Assembly (NCBI GenBank): GCA_031374115.1
Contig: JANMNO010000036.1
Location: 1 to 64,000, forward strand
Source of the DNA: JAKFWF01 sp031374115
GTDB lineage: Bacteria > Pseudomonadota > Alphaproteobacteria > Rhizobiales > Hyphomicrobiaceae
DNA: 64,000 nt
Reading direction: 5' to 3'
Part shown: positions 1 through 8,691 of the stretch, piece by piece
How the letters are laid out: each line of letters starts with the position of its first letter
Numbering within the stretch: position 1 is the stretch's first letter
Translations under genes and position numbers: made by a program
The notes under the pieces: generated by a model
Seen by the model: only the letters and a program-made list of their open reading frames with translations
Database searches by the model: none
Told to the model about the DNA's origin: nothing

Positions 1-252
<252 letters not shown>

Positions 253-325
253 CATTAAGCAATGCTCATCGCGCTTCGCTAGCGTTGATGTTGCACTAGA
301 CCAGAAGTCCGTCACTGTTTCGCTG

Positions 326-441
326 ACCTGGTGGCTATGGCGGGGTGGCTGCACCCGATCCCATTCCGAACTCGGCCGTGAAACGCCCCAGCGCCGATGG
401 TACTCCGTCTCAAGACGTGGGAGAGTAGGTCGTTGCCAGGT
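326..441 (+). rRNA. 5S ribosomal RNA
   Basis: This is a 116-base 5S rRNA following the 23S gene after a spacer of about 70 bases. The terminal stem is visible as ACCTGGTGGC at the 5' end pairing with GTTGCCAGGT at the 3' end. The conserved loop region CCCATTCCGAACTC and the 3' GGGAGAGTAGGTC segment are both present. It is the last gene of the rRNA operon: no tRNA gene lies between it and the terminator about 57 bases further on. Confidence 0.97.
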
Positions 442-497
442 CTGCAAAACAGTGATGGATTGAGTCAATTGCTCCTCTTTTTGATGTTGTTGGATAC

Positions 498-531
498 AAA
501 AAGCCGCCCGGCTCTGTCGGGCGGCTTTTTT
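498..531 (+). terminator. Rho-independent terminator of the rRNA operon
   Basis: A near-perfect hairpin, AAAAAGCCGCCCG / loop / CGGGCGGCTTTTTT, has a GC-rich stem of about eight pairs flanked by an A-tract and a run of T. It sits about 57 bases after the 5S rRNA and is the natural end of the rrn operon. Confidence 0.93.
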
Positions 532-681
532 GCGTTCGCTCGGATCGATCGTGAGAATCTGTAGAATTAACCGAGGCGTCAGGATATGCGGGCACCCGAC
601 AGAAGGCCAATTGCAATCGGCATTTGTCAAACGCCAACGAGCAATAACTCGTCAAAGTACAACATAATTATTGTAACATAG

Positions 682-706
682 GGAACGAACCAGCGGGAAA
701 TGCGTT
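682..706 (+). promoter_or_regulatory. EcfG-type general stress promoter
   Basis: GGAAC at 682-686 and CGTT at 703-706 are separated by exactly 16 bases. This matches the alphaproteobacterial EcfG (SigT/RpoE2) consensus GGAAC-N16/17-CGTT. The site lies about 48 bases upstream of a tiny membrane-protein gene starting at 754, which is a sensible distance for a promoter. I found no second perfect match in the other intergenic regions. Confidence 0.7.
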
Positions 707-753
707 GTCGATACGCATTCGTATGGGCGTAGCTTGCAAAAAGGAATGTAGTC

Positions 754-840
754 ATGGACACGAATACTCTTCTTATTATTCTGTTGGTCCTGATCGTGCT
801 TGGCGGCGGCGGCTTTTATGGCAGAGGCAGGTGGTTCTGA
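754..840 (+). CDS. Tiny one-helix membrane protein (28 aa)
   Basis: An ATG at 754 opens a 28-codon frame. The product starts MDTNTLLIILLVLIVLGGGG and ends FYGRGRWF. It is one hydrophobic helix, then a glycine run and an aromatic, basic tail. Very short proteins of this composition (hydrophobic helix, GGGG, YGRGRW-like tail) are common in Rhizobiales and are usually annotated as hypothetical; no function is established to my knowledge. An AAGGA ribosome-binding sequence lies at 740-745, about nine bases before the start. It follows the EcfG-type promoter at 682-706 and is probably co-transcribed with the next small gene, so a stress-related envelope role is an inference. Confidence 0.7.
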   Translation: MDTNTLLIILLVLIVLGGGGFYGRGRWF

Positions 841-875
841 GCTTTGCTTGCGCAAGCTTGGCCGAAGGGGAAATA

Positions 876-1013
876 GTGAGCACGATGGATCTTAAATCTT
901 TGCTAGTTGGCGGGTTACTCGTCGCCCTTGCCGTCGTAGGATACCTTTATTGGGACCGGCAGCGAAACACCGTCGAGATCAAACTTCCCTCCGTCACGAT
1001 CCAGAAACCTTAA
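876..1013 (+). CDS. Small single-pass membrane protein (45 aa)
   Basis: A GTG at 876 is preceded by an AAGGGG ribosome-binding sequence. An in-frame ATG at 885 is the alternative start (42 aa). The product begins with one transmembrane helix (LLVGGLLVALAVVGYLYW), then a short basic segment (DRQRN) and a polar tail ending in VTIQKP. It would be anchored in the inner membrane with a small soluble tail. It lies 35 bases after the 28-residue membrane protein and has no obvious promoter of its own, so both probably belong to the same stress-controlled transcript. I cannot assign a function. Confidence 0.65.
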   Translation: MSTMDLKSLLVGGLLVALAVVGYLYWDRQRNTVEIKLPSVTIQKP

Positions 1014-1116
1014 ATCGGCCCCCGTCTCAAGGGACGCGCGAGAATGCAAGCATCGTCACGTTGAGACAGTTTGGCAGCTCAGTCTTAGCCTTGTTGCCTA
1101 CGTATCGACTTGGCTT

Positions 1117-3732
1117 TTACTCTGCGGCTTTTGGTGTTTCCGCCTCTGCTGCCGTTGCATCGAGCAAGAGTTCGCCATCGCCCACGTTCACATGGACCGT
1201 GGCGCCGTCGGCAATCCGCCCGGATAGGATCGCCTCCGCTAACTTGTCCTGAACGTTGCGTTGGATCACACGTTTCAATGGTCGCGCGCCATAGGCTGGA
1301 TCGTAGCCTCGGTTCGCGAGCCATTCGCGGGCTGCAGCCTCCAGCTTGACCGTGATTTTGCGATCGACCAGTAATTTGGCCAACCGCGCCAGTTGAATGT
1401 CGACAATCGCGCCCATCTGATCACGCTGCAGACGATGGAACAGGATAATATCGTCCAATCGATTGAGGAATTCAGGCCTGAACTTCAAACGCACCTCGGC
1501 CATCACGTAATCGCGCACCGCCTCGGAATCCTCGCCCTCCTTCTGGTTGACGAGATATTCGGCACCGATGTTGGACGTCATGATGATTAGCGTGTTCTTG
1601 AAGTCGACGGTACGCCCTTGGCCATCGGTCAGTCGCCCATCGTCGAGCACCTGCAGCAGCACGTTAAACACGTCTGGGTGGGCTTTCTCGATTTCGTCGA
1701 ACAGCACAACTTGATAGGGACGGCGCCGAACAGCTTCGGTCAGCGCGCCACCCTCGTCATACCCGACGTAGCCCGGCGGTGCGCCGATCATGCGCGAGAC
1801 CGAGTGCTTTTCCATGTACTCGCTCATATCCATGCGGATGAGCGCCGTCTCGTCATCGAACAAGAACGCAGCCAGGGCTTTCGTCAGCTCGGTCTTGCCG
1901 ACGCCGGTCGGCCCGAGGAACATGAACGAACCGATCGGGCGATTTGGATCCTGCAGTCCGGCACGCGCGCGGCGCACCGCAGTCGACACCGCTTCCACGG
2001 CTTCCCATTGGCCGATGACGCGCTTGGCCAACGCCTCTTCCATTTTGAGAAGTTTGGCGCGCTCGCCTTCCAGCATGCGATCGTCCGGAATGCCGGTCCA
2101 GCGCGAGACCACTTGCGCGATGTGGTCGGGGGTCACCGCTTCTTCCATCATCGGGACGTTCCTGCCGTCGCCGGCTTCGAGCGTCCTCAGTTTCTTCTCC
2201 AACTCTGGAATGACGCCGTAGGTCAGCTCGCCCGCGCGCTGATACTGGCCCTTGCGCTGAACTTGTTCCAACTCGTTCCGTCGCGCTTCCAACTCCTCCT
2301 TGAGTTTTTGCGCATCGCCGAGCTTGTTCTTCTCCGCTTGCCAACGGGCTGTCATGCTTTGCGAACGTTCTTCGAGATCGGCCAGTTCTTTTTCGAGCTT
2401 GGAGAGGCGGTCGCGAGATGCGGTGTCGCTTTCCTTTTTCAAAGCCTCACGTTCGATGCGCAATTGCATCAGGCGGCGATCGATCTCGTCGAGCTCTTCG
2501 GGTTTGGAATCGACCTGCATACGTAGCCGCGATGAAGCCTCATCAACAAGATCGATGGCTTTGTCGGGCAGAAATCGATCTGAGATATATCGGTTCGATA
2601 GGGTTGCCGCAGCGACGATCGCCGAGTCGGTTATGCGTACGCCGTGATGGAGTTCGTACTTTTCCTTCAAGCCGCGCAGGATCGAAATCGTGTCCTCCAC
2701 GGTCGGTTCATTGACGAAGATGGGCTGGAAGCGACGGGCAAGCGCCGCATCTTTCTCGACGTGTTTGCGGTACTCGTCGAGCGTGGTCGCGCCGACGCAG
2801 TGCAATTCGCCGCGTGCCAGTGCCGGTTTCAGCAAGTTGCCGGCGTCCATCGATCCCTCGGACTTGCCGGCGCCGACGATGGTGTGCATCTCGTCGATGA
2901 ATAGGATGATTTTACCGGCTTCAGCCGTGACTTCGGAAAGAACGGCCTTTAGCCGCTCTTCGAATTCGCCGCGATACTTCGCACCGGCAATCAACGCACC
3001 CATGTCGAGTGACAACAACTTTTTATCTTTTAAGCTTTCGGGTACGTCACCCTTGACGATGCGCTGAGCCAAGCCTTCCGCTATTGCCGTTTTTCCAACG
3101 CCGGGCTCGCCGATTAGGACCGGATTATTTTTGGTGCGCCGCGACAGCACCTGAATGGTCCGGCGGATTTCATCGTCCCGGCCGATCACGGGATCGAGCT
3201 TGCCGTTCGCAGCTGCCTCGGTCAGGTCACGCGCATATTTTTTCAACGCGTCGTACGACTGTTCGGCCGAGGCCGAGTCGGCGGTACGACCTTTGCGCAG
3301 GTCATTGATGGCGCCATTCAGGCCCTGAGGCGTCACGCCGGCATCGGCCAAGATACGACTGGCCTCGGAGCCTTTTTCCAACGCAATCGCAACCAAAAGG
3401 CGTTCTGCGGTTACAAAACTGTCACCCGCTTTTTCAGCAATCTTCTCCGCGGCATCGAACACGCGCGCCAAATCTGGCGCAACGTACAACTGCCCAGAGC
3501 CGCCACCGGAAACCTTAGGACGCTTGGCGAGGCTGATTTCGAGCGCCTTCAGGGCGTCCTTGGCCCGGCCGCCAGAACGGTTCACCAGCCCGCTGGCAAG
3601 GCCCTCTTCGTCATCGAGCAATACTTTCAAAAGGTGTTCGGCAGAAAATTGCTGGTGGCCTTCGCGAACCGCAAGTCCTTGTGCCGATTGGATGAACCCC
3701 TTCGCGCGGTCAGTGTATTTCTCAAAGTTCAT
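1117..3732 (-). CDS. clpB: ATP-dependent chaperone ClpB
   Basis: ClpB is the hexameric AAA+ disaggregase that threads aggregated proteins through its pore together with DnaK. The 871-residue product has the normal family length. It has an N-terminal Clp-N double repeat (about 1-145), a first AAA+ domain with Walker A GEPGVGKT near residue 208, a long coiled-coil middle domain rich in Glu, Arg and Lys (about 405-525), and a second AAA+ domain with GPTGVGKT near 605. It ends with a ClpB D2-small domain. The start at 3732 is chosen because AGGAG lies 6 bases upstream and MNFEKYTDRAKGFIQ is the typical N-terminus; an upstream in-frame start would add 19 atypical residues. It is transcribed alone, and a heat-shock-like promoter is visible upstream. 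Confidence 0.97.
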   Translation of the reverse strand: MNFEKYTDRAKGFIQSAQGLAVREGHQQFSAEHLLKVLLDDEEGLASGLVNRSGGRAKDALKALEISLAKRPKVSGGGSGQLYVAPDLARVFDAAEKIAEKAGDSFVTAERLLVAIALEKGSEASRILADAGVTPQGLNGAINDLRKGRTADSASAEQSYDALKKYARDLTEAAANGKLDPVIGRDDEIRRTIQVLSRRTKNNPVLIGEPGVGKTAIAEGLAQRIVKGDVPESLKDKKLLSLDMGALIAGAKYRGEFEERLKAVLSEVTAEAGKIILFIDEMHTIVGAGKSEGSMDAGNLLKPALARGELHCVGATTLDEYRKHVEKDAALARRFQPIFVNEPTVEDTISILRGLKEKYELHHGVRITDSAIVAAATLSNRYISDRFLPDKAIDLVDEASSRLRMQVDSKPEELDEIDRRLMQLRIEREALKKESDTASRDRLSKLEKELADLEERSQSMTARWQAEKNKLGDAQKLKEELEARRNELEQVQRKGQYQRAGELTYGVIPELEKKLRTLEAGDGRNVPMMEEAVTPDHIAQVVSRWTGIPDDRMLEGERAKLLKMEEALAKRVIGQWEAVEAVSTAVRRARAGLQDPNRPIGSFMFLGPTGVGKTELTKALAAFLFDDETALIRMDMSEYMEKHSVSRMIGAPPGYVGYDEGGALTEAVRRRPYQVVLFDEIEKAHPDVFNVLLQVLDDGRLTDGQGRTVDFKNTLIIMTSNIGAEYLVNQKEGEDSEAVRDYVMAEVRLKFRPEFLNRLDDIILFHRLQRDQMGAIVDIQLARLAKLLVDRKITVKLEAAAREWLANRGYDPAYGARPLKRVIQRNVQDKLAEAILSGRIADGATVHVNVGDGELLLDATAAEAETPKAAE

Positions 3733-3837
3733 TGTTGCTCTCCTAGCTGCGCCCAACCGCCCCGAAGGCGCGGAAAATCGCCCGGTCAAATATCGAGCAT
3801 GGCCAAGCCCAACGCAGCACCCGCACCTGCTCGACGG

Positions 3838-3869
3838 CTTATATGGGTGAGCAGGCGTAGAAGCGGAAG
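3838..3869 (-). promoter_or_regulatory. Candidate sigma-32 (RpoH) promoter of clpB
   Basis: On the minus strand, CTTCCG (3869-3864) is followed after 14 bases by CACCCATATAAG (3849-3838). The second block resembles the RpoH -10 element CCCCATAT. The first shares only the CTT of the CTTGAA -35 element. The site lies about 106 bases upstream of the clpB start. clpB is a classical RpoH target, so the position is reasonable, but the -35 match is poor. Confidence 0.4.
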
Positions 3870-3953
3870 GGCTTACCTATGCCTGTCTCTGTTTGGCAGC
3901 AATCTTGCGTCCAGCCCCGCTCGCTGCTTAGCTGCCCGCAACTGCGAGGTGCC

Positions 3954-5561
3954 ATGCCGATCCTGAGATCCAACGTCGATACATCCTCCGAAGAATTTCT
4001 CGCCAACGCTGCGGCAATGCGTGTGCTCACTGACGATCTCAACGTCAAGCGAGCCGAAATCGCAGTAGGCGGACCAGCCAAGCTACGCGAACGCCACGTC
4101 GCGCGGGGGAAACTCCTGCCGCGTGATCGGGTTCTTGGACTACTCGATCCCGGATCGCCCTTCCTTGAGCTATCGCAGTTCGCAGCGTTCGGACAATATT
4201 CCGGCGATATCCACGGCGCTGGTTTGATCACGGGTGTCGGGCGTGTATCGGGCCGTGAGGTCATGATCGTTTGCAATGATGCGACGATCAAGGGCGGCAC
4301 CTACTATCCAATCACCGTGAAGAAACACGTGCGTGCGCAGGAGATCGCCTGGGAAAACCGGCTGCCGTGCGTCTATCTCGTCGATAGCGGAGGCGCGAAC
4401 CTGCCGCACCATACGGAAGTGTTCCCCGATAAGGAACATTTCGGCCGGATCTTCTACAATCAGGCGCGCATGTCGGCCGACGGCATCCCGCAGGTGGCCG
4501 TCGTCATGGGCAGTTGTACCGCGGGCGGCGCCTACGTGCCGGCAATGTCGGACGAGAGCGTGATCGTCCGTAAGCAGGGGACGATCTTCCTCGGCGGACC
4601 GCCACTGGTGAAGGCTGCGACCGGCGAGACGGTGACGGCTGAAGATCTTGGTGGCGCAGACGTTCACACGCGTCTTTCAGGGGTCGCCGATCACTACGCG
4701 CTCAACGATCATCATGCGTTGGAAATCGCGCGGTCGATCGTGGGCAATCTAAACACCGTAAAGAAGATACATGTGGCCACGCGCGAGCCACGTGCTCCGA
4801 AATACGATATCAACGAGTTGGACGGCGTCGTTCCAGCCTCGCTTATGACGCAATACGATACCCGCGAGGTGATTGCCCGATTGGCTGACGGCTCCGAATT
4901 CGATGAATTCAAGGCCCTGTATGCGACAACGATCGTAACGGGCTTTGCGCACATCGAAGGGTTGCCGGTCGGCGTCATCGCGAACAATGGCATCCTCTAT
5001 TCGGAAACCGCACAAAAAGCTGCCCACTTTATTGAGCTGTGCGGGCATCGTCGTATTCCGCTGCTTTTCCTACAGAACATTACCGGCTTCATGGTCGGGC
5101 GCGAAGCGGAGGCCGGTGGTATTGCGCGGCACGGCGCGAAGATGGTGACCGCGGTCGCGACTGCTCGCGTGCCGAAGATCACCGTTATTATCGGCGGCTC
5201 TTATGGAGCCGGAAACTACGCGATGTGCGGCCGCGCCTACGGGCCGCGCTTCTTGTTCACGTGGCCCAACGCCCGCATCTCGGTCATGGGCGGACCCCAA
5301 GCAGCAGGCGTGCTGGCAACAGTGCGGCGCGACAATATTGAGGCTGAGGGCGGGTCATGGACGGCAGCCGATGAGGCTGCGTTCAAGCAACCAATCCTCG
5401 AGCAATTCGAGCGCGAGGGACACCCGTACTATGCTTCCTCCCGCCTGTGGGACGACGGCATCATCACGCCAAGCGAAACACGCCGGGTTGTTGGGTTGTC
5501 TCTGAGTGCCGCCCTCAACGCGCCGATCGAAGCGCCCAAGTTCGGCGTGTTCAGGATGTGA
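3954..5561 (+). CDS. mccB: Methylcrotonyl-CoA carboxylase beta (carboxyltransferase) subunit
   Basis: This is a 535-residue carboxyltransferase subunit of a biotin-dependent acyl-CoA carboxylase. It moves the carboxyl group from biotin to an acyl-CoA, and by family resemblance the substrate is 3-methylcrotonyl-CoA in leucine breakdown. It shows the KGGTYYPITVKKH and SGGANLP segments, the oxyanion-type glycines in GSCTAGGAYVPAM, and the second crotonase-like half with GSYGAGNYAM and VMGGPQAAGVLA, all typical of MCC beta rather than propionyl-CoA carboxylase. The start at 3954 follows a GAGGTG ribosome-binding sequence and matches the usual MPILRSNVD-like N-terminus; an in-frame start at 3879 would add 25 atypical residues. 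The biotin carboxylase partner (mccA), isovaleryl-CoA dehydrogenase and the lyase, normally neighbours, are absent here. Confidence 0.88.
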   Translation: MPILRSNVDTSSEEFLANAAAMRVLTDDLNVKRAEIAVGGPAKLRERHVARGKLLPRDRVLGLLDPGSPFLELSQFAAFGQYSGDIHGAGLITGVGRVSGREVMIVCNDATIKGGTYYPITVKKHVRAQEIAWENRLPCVYLVDSGGANLPHHTEVFPDKEHFGRIFYNQARMSADGIPQVAVVMGSCTAGGAYVPAMSDESVIVRKQGTIFLGGPPLVKAATGETVTAEDLGGADVHTRLSGVADHYALNDHHALEIARSIVGNLNTVKKIHVATREPRAPKYDINELDGVVPASLMTQYDTREVIARLADGSEFDEFKALYATTIVTGFAHIEGLPVGVIANNGILYSETAQKAAHFIELCGHRRIPLLFLQNITGFMVGREAEAGGIARHGAKMVTAVATARVPKITVIIGGSYGAGNYAMCGRAYGPRFLFTWPNARISVMGGPQAAGVLATVRRDNIEAEGGSWTAADEAAFKQPILEQFEREGHPYYASSRLWDDGIITPSETRRVVGLSLSAALNAPIEAPKFGVFRM

Positions 5562-5592
5562 CACGCGAACTCATCTTGCTTCGTGGCGAAAA

Positions 5593-6231
5593 CTACAGCG
5601 GCACGAACTCAGCCGTCGCCTGGTTGTAAGCGGACAATGTCCCTGATCCTATATCGAAGTAAGCGCCGTGCAATGCCAGACGACCCTTCCCCTCAAGGAT
5701 CTTGATGCATGGGAATGTGCGCAGATTGTCGAGCGAAGCAATGACGGATTCGCGCTCCAAGGCTGCGCGGATCTCAGCCAGCGGCTTGCCGGCGAAAGCC
5801 GTCATGATTCGCGCGCGGCCTTCATCCAGGATCGACATCCAGTTGGTGATAAACTGCGCTTCGCTCTGGCGTGCAGCATCGTGCTCGAGACATGCGCGAA
5901 CGCCACCGCAACCAGAGTGGCCGATCACGACGATATGTTTCACACGCAGGTTCAATGCGGCGAACTCCAATGCCGCGCTGACGCCGTGATACTTACCGGT
6001 CGTCTCGTAGGGCGGCACTAGGTTTGCGACGTTGCGAACGACAAACAATTCACCCGGCATTGCGCCAAAAATGGTCTCCGGATCGACGCGGCTGTCACAG
6101 CACGACACGATCATCACCTCGGGATTTTGGCCGTTGCTGGCGAGTTCTTCGTATCGATCCTGGTTCGGCGCGAAGTGGCGGAACTTGAATCTACGGAAGC
6201 GATCGGCCAGAATCTCTGGAAAGTGGGTCAT
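5593..6231 (-). CDS. Beta-class carbonic anhydrase
   Basis: This cytoplasmic zinc enzyme interconverts CO2 and bicarbonate; bicarbonate is the carboxylation substrate for enzymes such as the neighbouring acyl-CoA carboxylase. The 212-residue protein carries the beta-class ligands: SCCDSRVDP (zinc cysteine plus the Asp-Arg dyad) and GHSGCGG (zinc histidine and cysteine). The start at 6231 gives the usual MTHFPEILADRFRRF-like N-terminus; extending the frame upstream would add about 90 arginine-rich, unlikely residues. It converges on mccB with a 31-base gap and diverges from the methyltransferase at 6280, so the 48 bases between 6231 and 6280 must hold both promoters. Confidence 0.95.
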   Translation of the reverse strand: MTHFPEILADRFRRFKFRHFAPNQDRYEELASNGQNPEVMIVSCCDSRVDPETIFGAMPGELFVVRNVANLVPPYETTGKYHGVSAALEFAALNLRVKHIVVIGHSGCGGVRACLEHDAARQSEAQFITNWMSILDEGRARIMTAFAGKPLAEIRAALERESVIASLDNLRTFPCIKILEGKGRLALHGAYFDIGSGTLSAYNQATAEFVPL

Positions 6232-6279
6232 TGTCGTCGCCTCAGAAGGATGCCTAGTGAAGGTGGTTCGCACAGATAA

Positions 6280-6846
6280 ATGGACGAACACGCAATGACT
6301 TTCAAGGTCAACTGGCCGCCGGCTGCGCGCGGGTACTTCGCGATCGGCGCCGAACGAACGTCGAAAGCACTCAACCTCGGCAACCTGATGCGCTCGGCGC
6401 ACGGGTTTGGCGCGGCGTTCACGTTTACGGTCGGGGCAACCTATCAAGCGCTTGAAGCGCGCGCTGACACATCCAAAGGCCGGCTCCATCTGCCCCACTA
6501 CAACTGGGCGACAAGTCAGGACATGGTCCTACCGCAGGGGTGCAGCTTAGTCGGCGTCGAATTGACCGATGATGCGATTGATCTGCCGAGCTTCAGGCAT
6601 CCGTTGCGTGCAGCTTACATCTTGGGACCCGAACAAGGATCGATCTCGCAGGAGTTGCTCGAAGCATGCGACCATGTGGTCAAAATTCCAACCAGCTTCT
6701 GCATCAACGTTGCGATGGCAGGAGCGATCGTCATGTACGACCGCGTTAAGACGTTAGCCCGATTCGCCGATCGACCGGTTAGCGAAGGTGGCCCGAAAGC
6801 AGCACTTCAACCGCATGTGCACGGCCGCAACACAACGGGCCGGTGA
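6280..6846 (+). CDS. TrmH (SpoU)-family RNA 2'-O-methyltransferase
   Basis: This is a 188-residue SPOUT-class methyltransferase that would use SAM to methylate a ribose 2'-OH in tRNA or rRNA. All three family motifs can be read: motif 1 around NLGNLMRSAHGFGA, motif 2 ILGPEQGSISQELLEACD, and motif 3 FCINVAMAGAIVMYD, the last two forming the SAM-binding knot. The protein has only the catalytic domain, without an N-terminal RNA-binding extension, as in TrmL-like members. The target nucleotide cannot be inferred. An ATG at 6295 (MTFKVNWPP) is an alternative start. The stop overlaps a possible GTG start of the next gene. Confidence 0.85.
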   Translation: MDEHAMTFKVNWPPAARGYFAIGAERTSKALNLGNLMRSAHGFGAAFTFTVGATYQALEARADTSKGRLHLPHYNWATSQDMVLPQGCSLVGVELTDDAIDLPSFRHPLRAAYILGPEQGSISQELLEACDHVVKIPTSFCINVAMAGAIVMYDRVKTLARFADRPVSEGGPKAALQPHVHGRNTTGR

Positions 6847-6878
6847 CAAGGGAGGGGCTAATTCCGTATACCGGCGTC

Positions 6879-7382
6879 ATGCGCAGACCAATCCTCACAA
6901 TTCTGACCTTGATATTCACCTTGGTGTCGGGGCACGCCGCCACGGCGCAAACCCGGAATATCAAAAAGTTCGGGGAGTGGCGTGTGATGGCACACGAGGC
7001 AGCAGATACACGGATCTGCTTCGCCATGGCCTCACCCCGGATTAGCGATCCGCCGGACGCGAGCAGCGGTGCGTTTTTCTATATCTCGGCTTGGCCGAAA
7101 GAAGGAGTGCGTGCAGAAATAAGCGTGAAGACCAGCGCGGCCCTAAAGCCTGGCGCGCCAGCGTCAATTCAGCTCGATCAGACCTTCTACAAGCTGTTCT
7201 CGAAAGGTGACCGCGCGTTCGTGATCGACGCTACCGACGAGTTGAAGCTGCTCGAAGCGATGAAAAAAGGCTCGACGGTTACGGTCTTGGCGCAGAACGA
7301 GCAGGGCGTCATCAGCAAGGATACATATTCGCTGTCCGGGATTGCCCAGGCCGTGCAGGCGATCAGCGGCGGTTGCAAGTAG
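6879..7382 (+). CDS. Invasion-associated locus B (IalB)-like secreted protein
   Basis: This 167-residue exported protein has a clear signal peptide (MRRPILTILTLIFTLVSG, likely cleavage near HAATAQ) followed by the IalB fold signature: KFGEWRV, a cysteine in TRICFA, and a final SGGC. IalB-like proteins are periplasmic or envelope proteins widespread in Rhizobiales. The name comes from Bartonella, where the family affects erythrocyte invasion, but most members are in non-pathogens and have no known function. The start is uncertain: a GTG at 6843 would overlap the upstream stop as GTGA and add 12 residues, while the ATG at 6879 gives a cleaner signal peptide. The strong AGGGAGGGG at 6848-6856 is rather far from this ATG. 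Confidence 0.82.
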   Translation: MRRPILTILTLIFTLVSGHAATAQTRNIKKFGEWRVMAHEAADTRICFAMASPRISDPPDASSGAFFYISAWPKEGVRAEISVKTSAALKPGAPASIQLDQTFYKLFSKGDRAFVIDATDELKLLEAMKKGSTVTVLAQNEQGVISKDTYSLSGIAQAVQAISGGCK

Positions 7383-7475
7383 CGTCGGCTGGCACGAAGG
7401 TTGCGGAGTGCGCAGTGGTGAAGCCAGGTACCATATCTGTGCTGATCAATTGGCACTTTTTGGTGCGCCACAAAG

Positions 7476-8681
7476 TCAGGCGCGCATGGGCGCGATTGTT
7501 TGGCGAATAGGGCTCGCCGCGCGAAGCACCAGGTATCCAATAATTGCCGAAAGCAGCGATCCGCTGAGCACGCCGATCCGCACATCGGCTGCATAGGCAG
7601 GATCGGTAAATGCCAGCATGCCGATGAACAAACTCATGGTGAAACCGACGCCCGCGATAATGGAAACCGCGTAGATTTGCGCCCAGTTTGCGCCCTCCGG
7701 CATCCGGCAGAACCCGGATTTGATCGCGAGCCACGACGCCCCGAAGATGCCGATCTGCTTGCCGGCGAACAAACCAAGCGCGATGCCAAGCGGAATGGGC
7801 GCGATCAATTTCATCAGCGTGAAGTCCCCAAGCGCGACGCCCGCGTTGGCGAATGCGAACAGCGGCAAGATCCCGAAAGTGACCCAAGGGTGCAAGTCCT
7901 TCATCACCTTATCGAGCGGCGAGTAGGGAGCGGAGCCCTCAGCCCGCAGTGGGATCGCCAATGCGACAGCGACACCGGCAAGCGTCGCATGCACGCCGGA
8001 TTTGAGCACGCAAACCCAGATAAAGATCCCAACCAGCACATAAGGCGCAAGGCGCGTGACGCCGCGCAGGTTGAGTGCGCCGAGAATCGCAATTCCGATG
8101 GCGGCTAAACTTAATGAGTAGACGGACAGCTGCGCCGTGTAGAACAAGGCAATGATGAGGATCGCACCGAGGTCGTCGATGATCGCCAGGGCGAGCAGGA
8201 ATACCTTGAGTGCCGGGGGCACGCGAGAACCGAGCAACGCCACGATACCGACGGCAAATGCGATGTCGGTGGCCGCAGGTATCGCCCAGCCTCGCATGGC
8301 TATCGCATCACCGGCGTTGATCGCGGTGTACAACAAAGCTGGAACCAGCATTCCGCCAATGGCGGCGATGATCGGTAGCGCCGCCTGCTGCCAGCTCGCC
8401 AACGCGCCGGCCAGCATCTCTCTTTTGATCTCGAGACCGACATAAAAAAAGAAGATCGCCATTAGACCGTCGTTAATCCACAGCAGCAGAGGCTTGTCGA
8501 GATTTAGCGCGCCCACGCGCAGGACCACCGGCGTCCCTAGAAGTCTATCGTAGATTGTGCTGAAGGGTGAATTATCCAGGACCAGCGCGATGACGGCGGC
8601 CGCCAGCAACACGATGCCGCCTGCCGCGTCATGATGAACCAATCGCGTCCAGATTGAGCGGGAACCGGCTGTCACGAGCAC
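7476..8681 (-). CDS. nhaA: Na+/H+ antiporter NhaA
   Basis: NhaA exports Na+ (or Li+) in exchange for two protons across the inner membrane and supports salt and alkaline-pH tolerance. The 401-residue product is of family length with about 12 hydrophobic segments. It holds the ATDIAFAVGI segment of the discontinuous helix and the ion-binding aspartate pair in LAIIDDLGAI (equivalent to D163/D164 of E. coli). The GTG at 8681 is chosen because AAGGA lies 7 bases upstream, directly after the stop of the preceding gene; longer in-frame starts overlap that gene by over 40 bases. The 10-base gap to the thiamine-diphosphate enzyme gene suggests translational coupling. Confidence 0.95.
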   Translation of the reverse strand: MLVTAGSRSIWTRLVHHDAAGGIVLLAAAVIALVLDNSPFSTIYDRLLGTPVVLRVGALNLDKPLLLWINDGLMAIFFFYVGLEIKREMLAGALASWQQAALPIIAAIGGMLVPALLYTAINAGDAIAMRGWAIPAATDIAFAVGIVALLGSRVPPALKVFLLALAIIDDLGAILIIALFYTAQLSVYSLSLAAIGIAILGALNLRGVTRLAPYVLVGIFIWVCVLKSGVHATLAGVAVALAIPLRAEGSAPYSPLDKVMKDLHPWVTFGILPLFAFANAGVALGDFTLMKLIAPIPLGIALGLFAGKQIGIFGASWLAIKSGFCRMPEGANWAQIYAVSIIAGVGFTMSLFIGMLAFTDPAYAADVRIGVLSGSLLSAIIGYLVLRAASPIRQTIAPMRA

Positions 8682-8691
8682 TGATTTTTCC

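Noticed and set aside
1618..2526. Long plus-strand open frame opposite clpB
   Set aside because: It is a shadow of clpB: rich in Arg, His and Phe, without domain features, and the minus-strand frame encodes a full ClpB.
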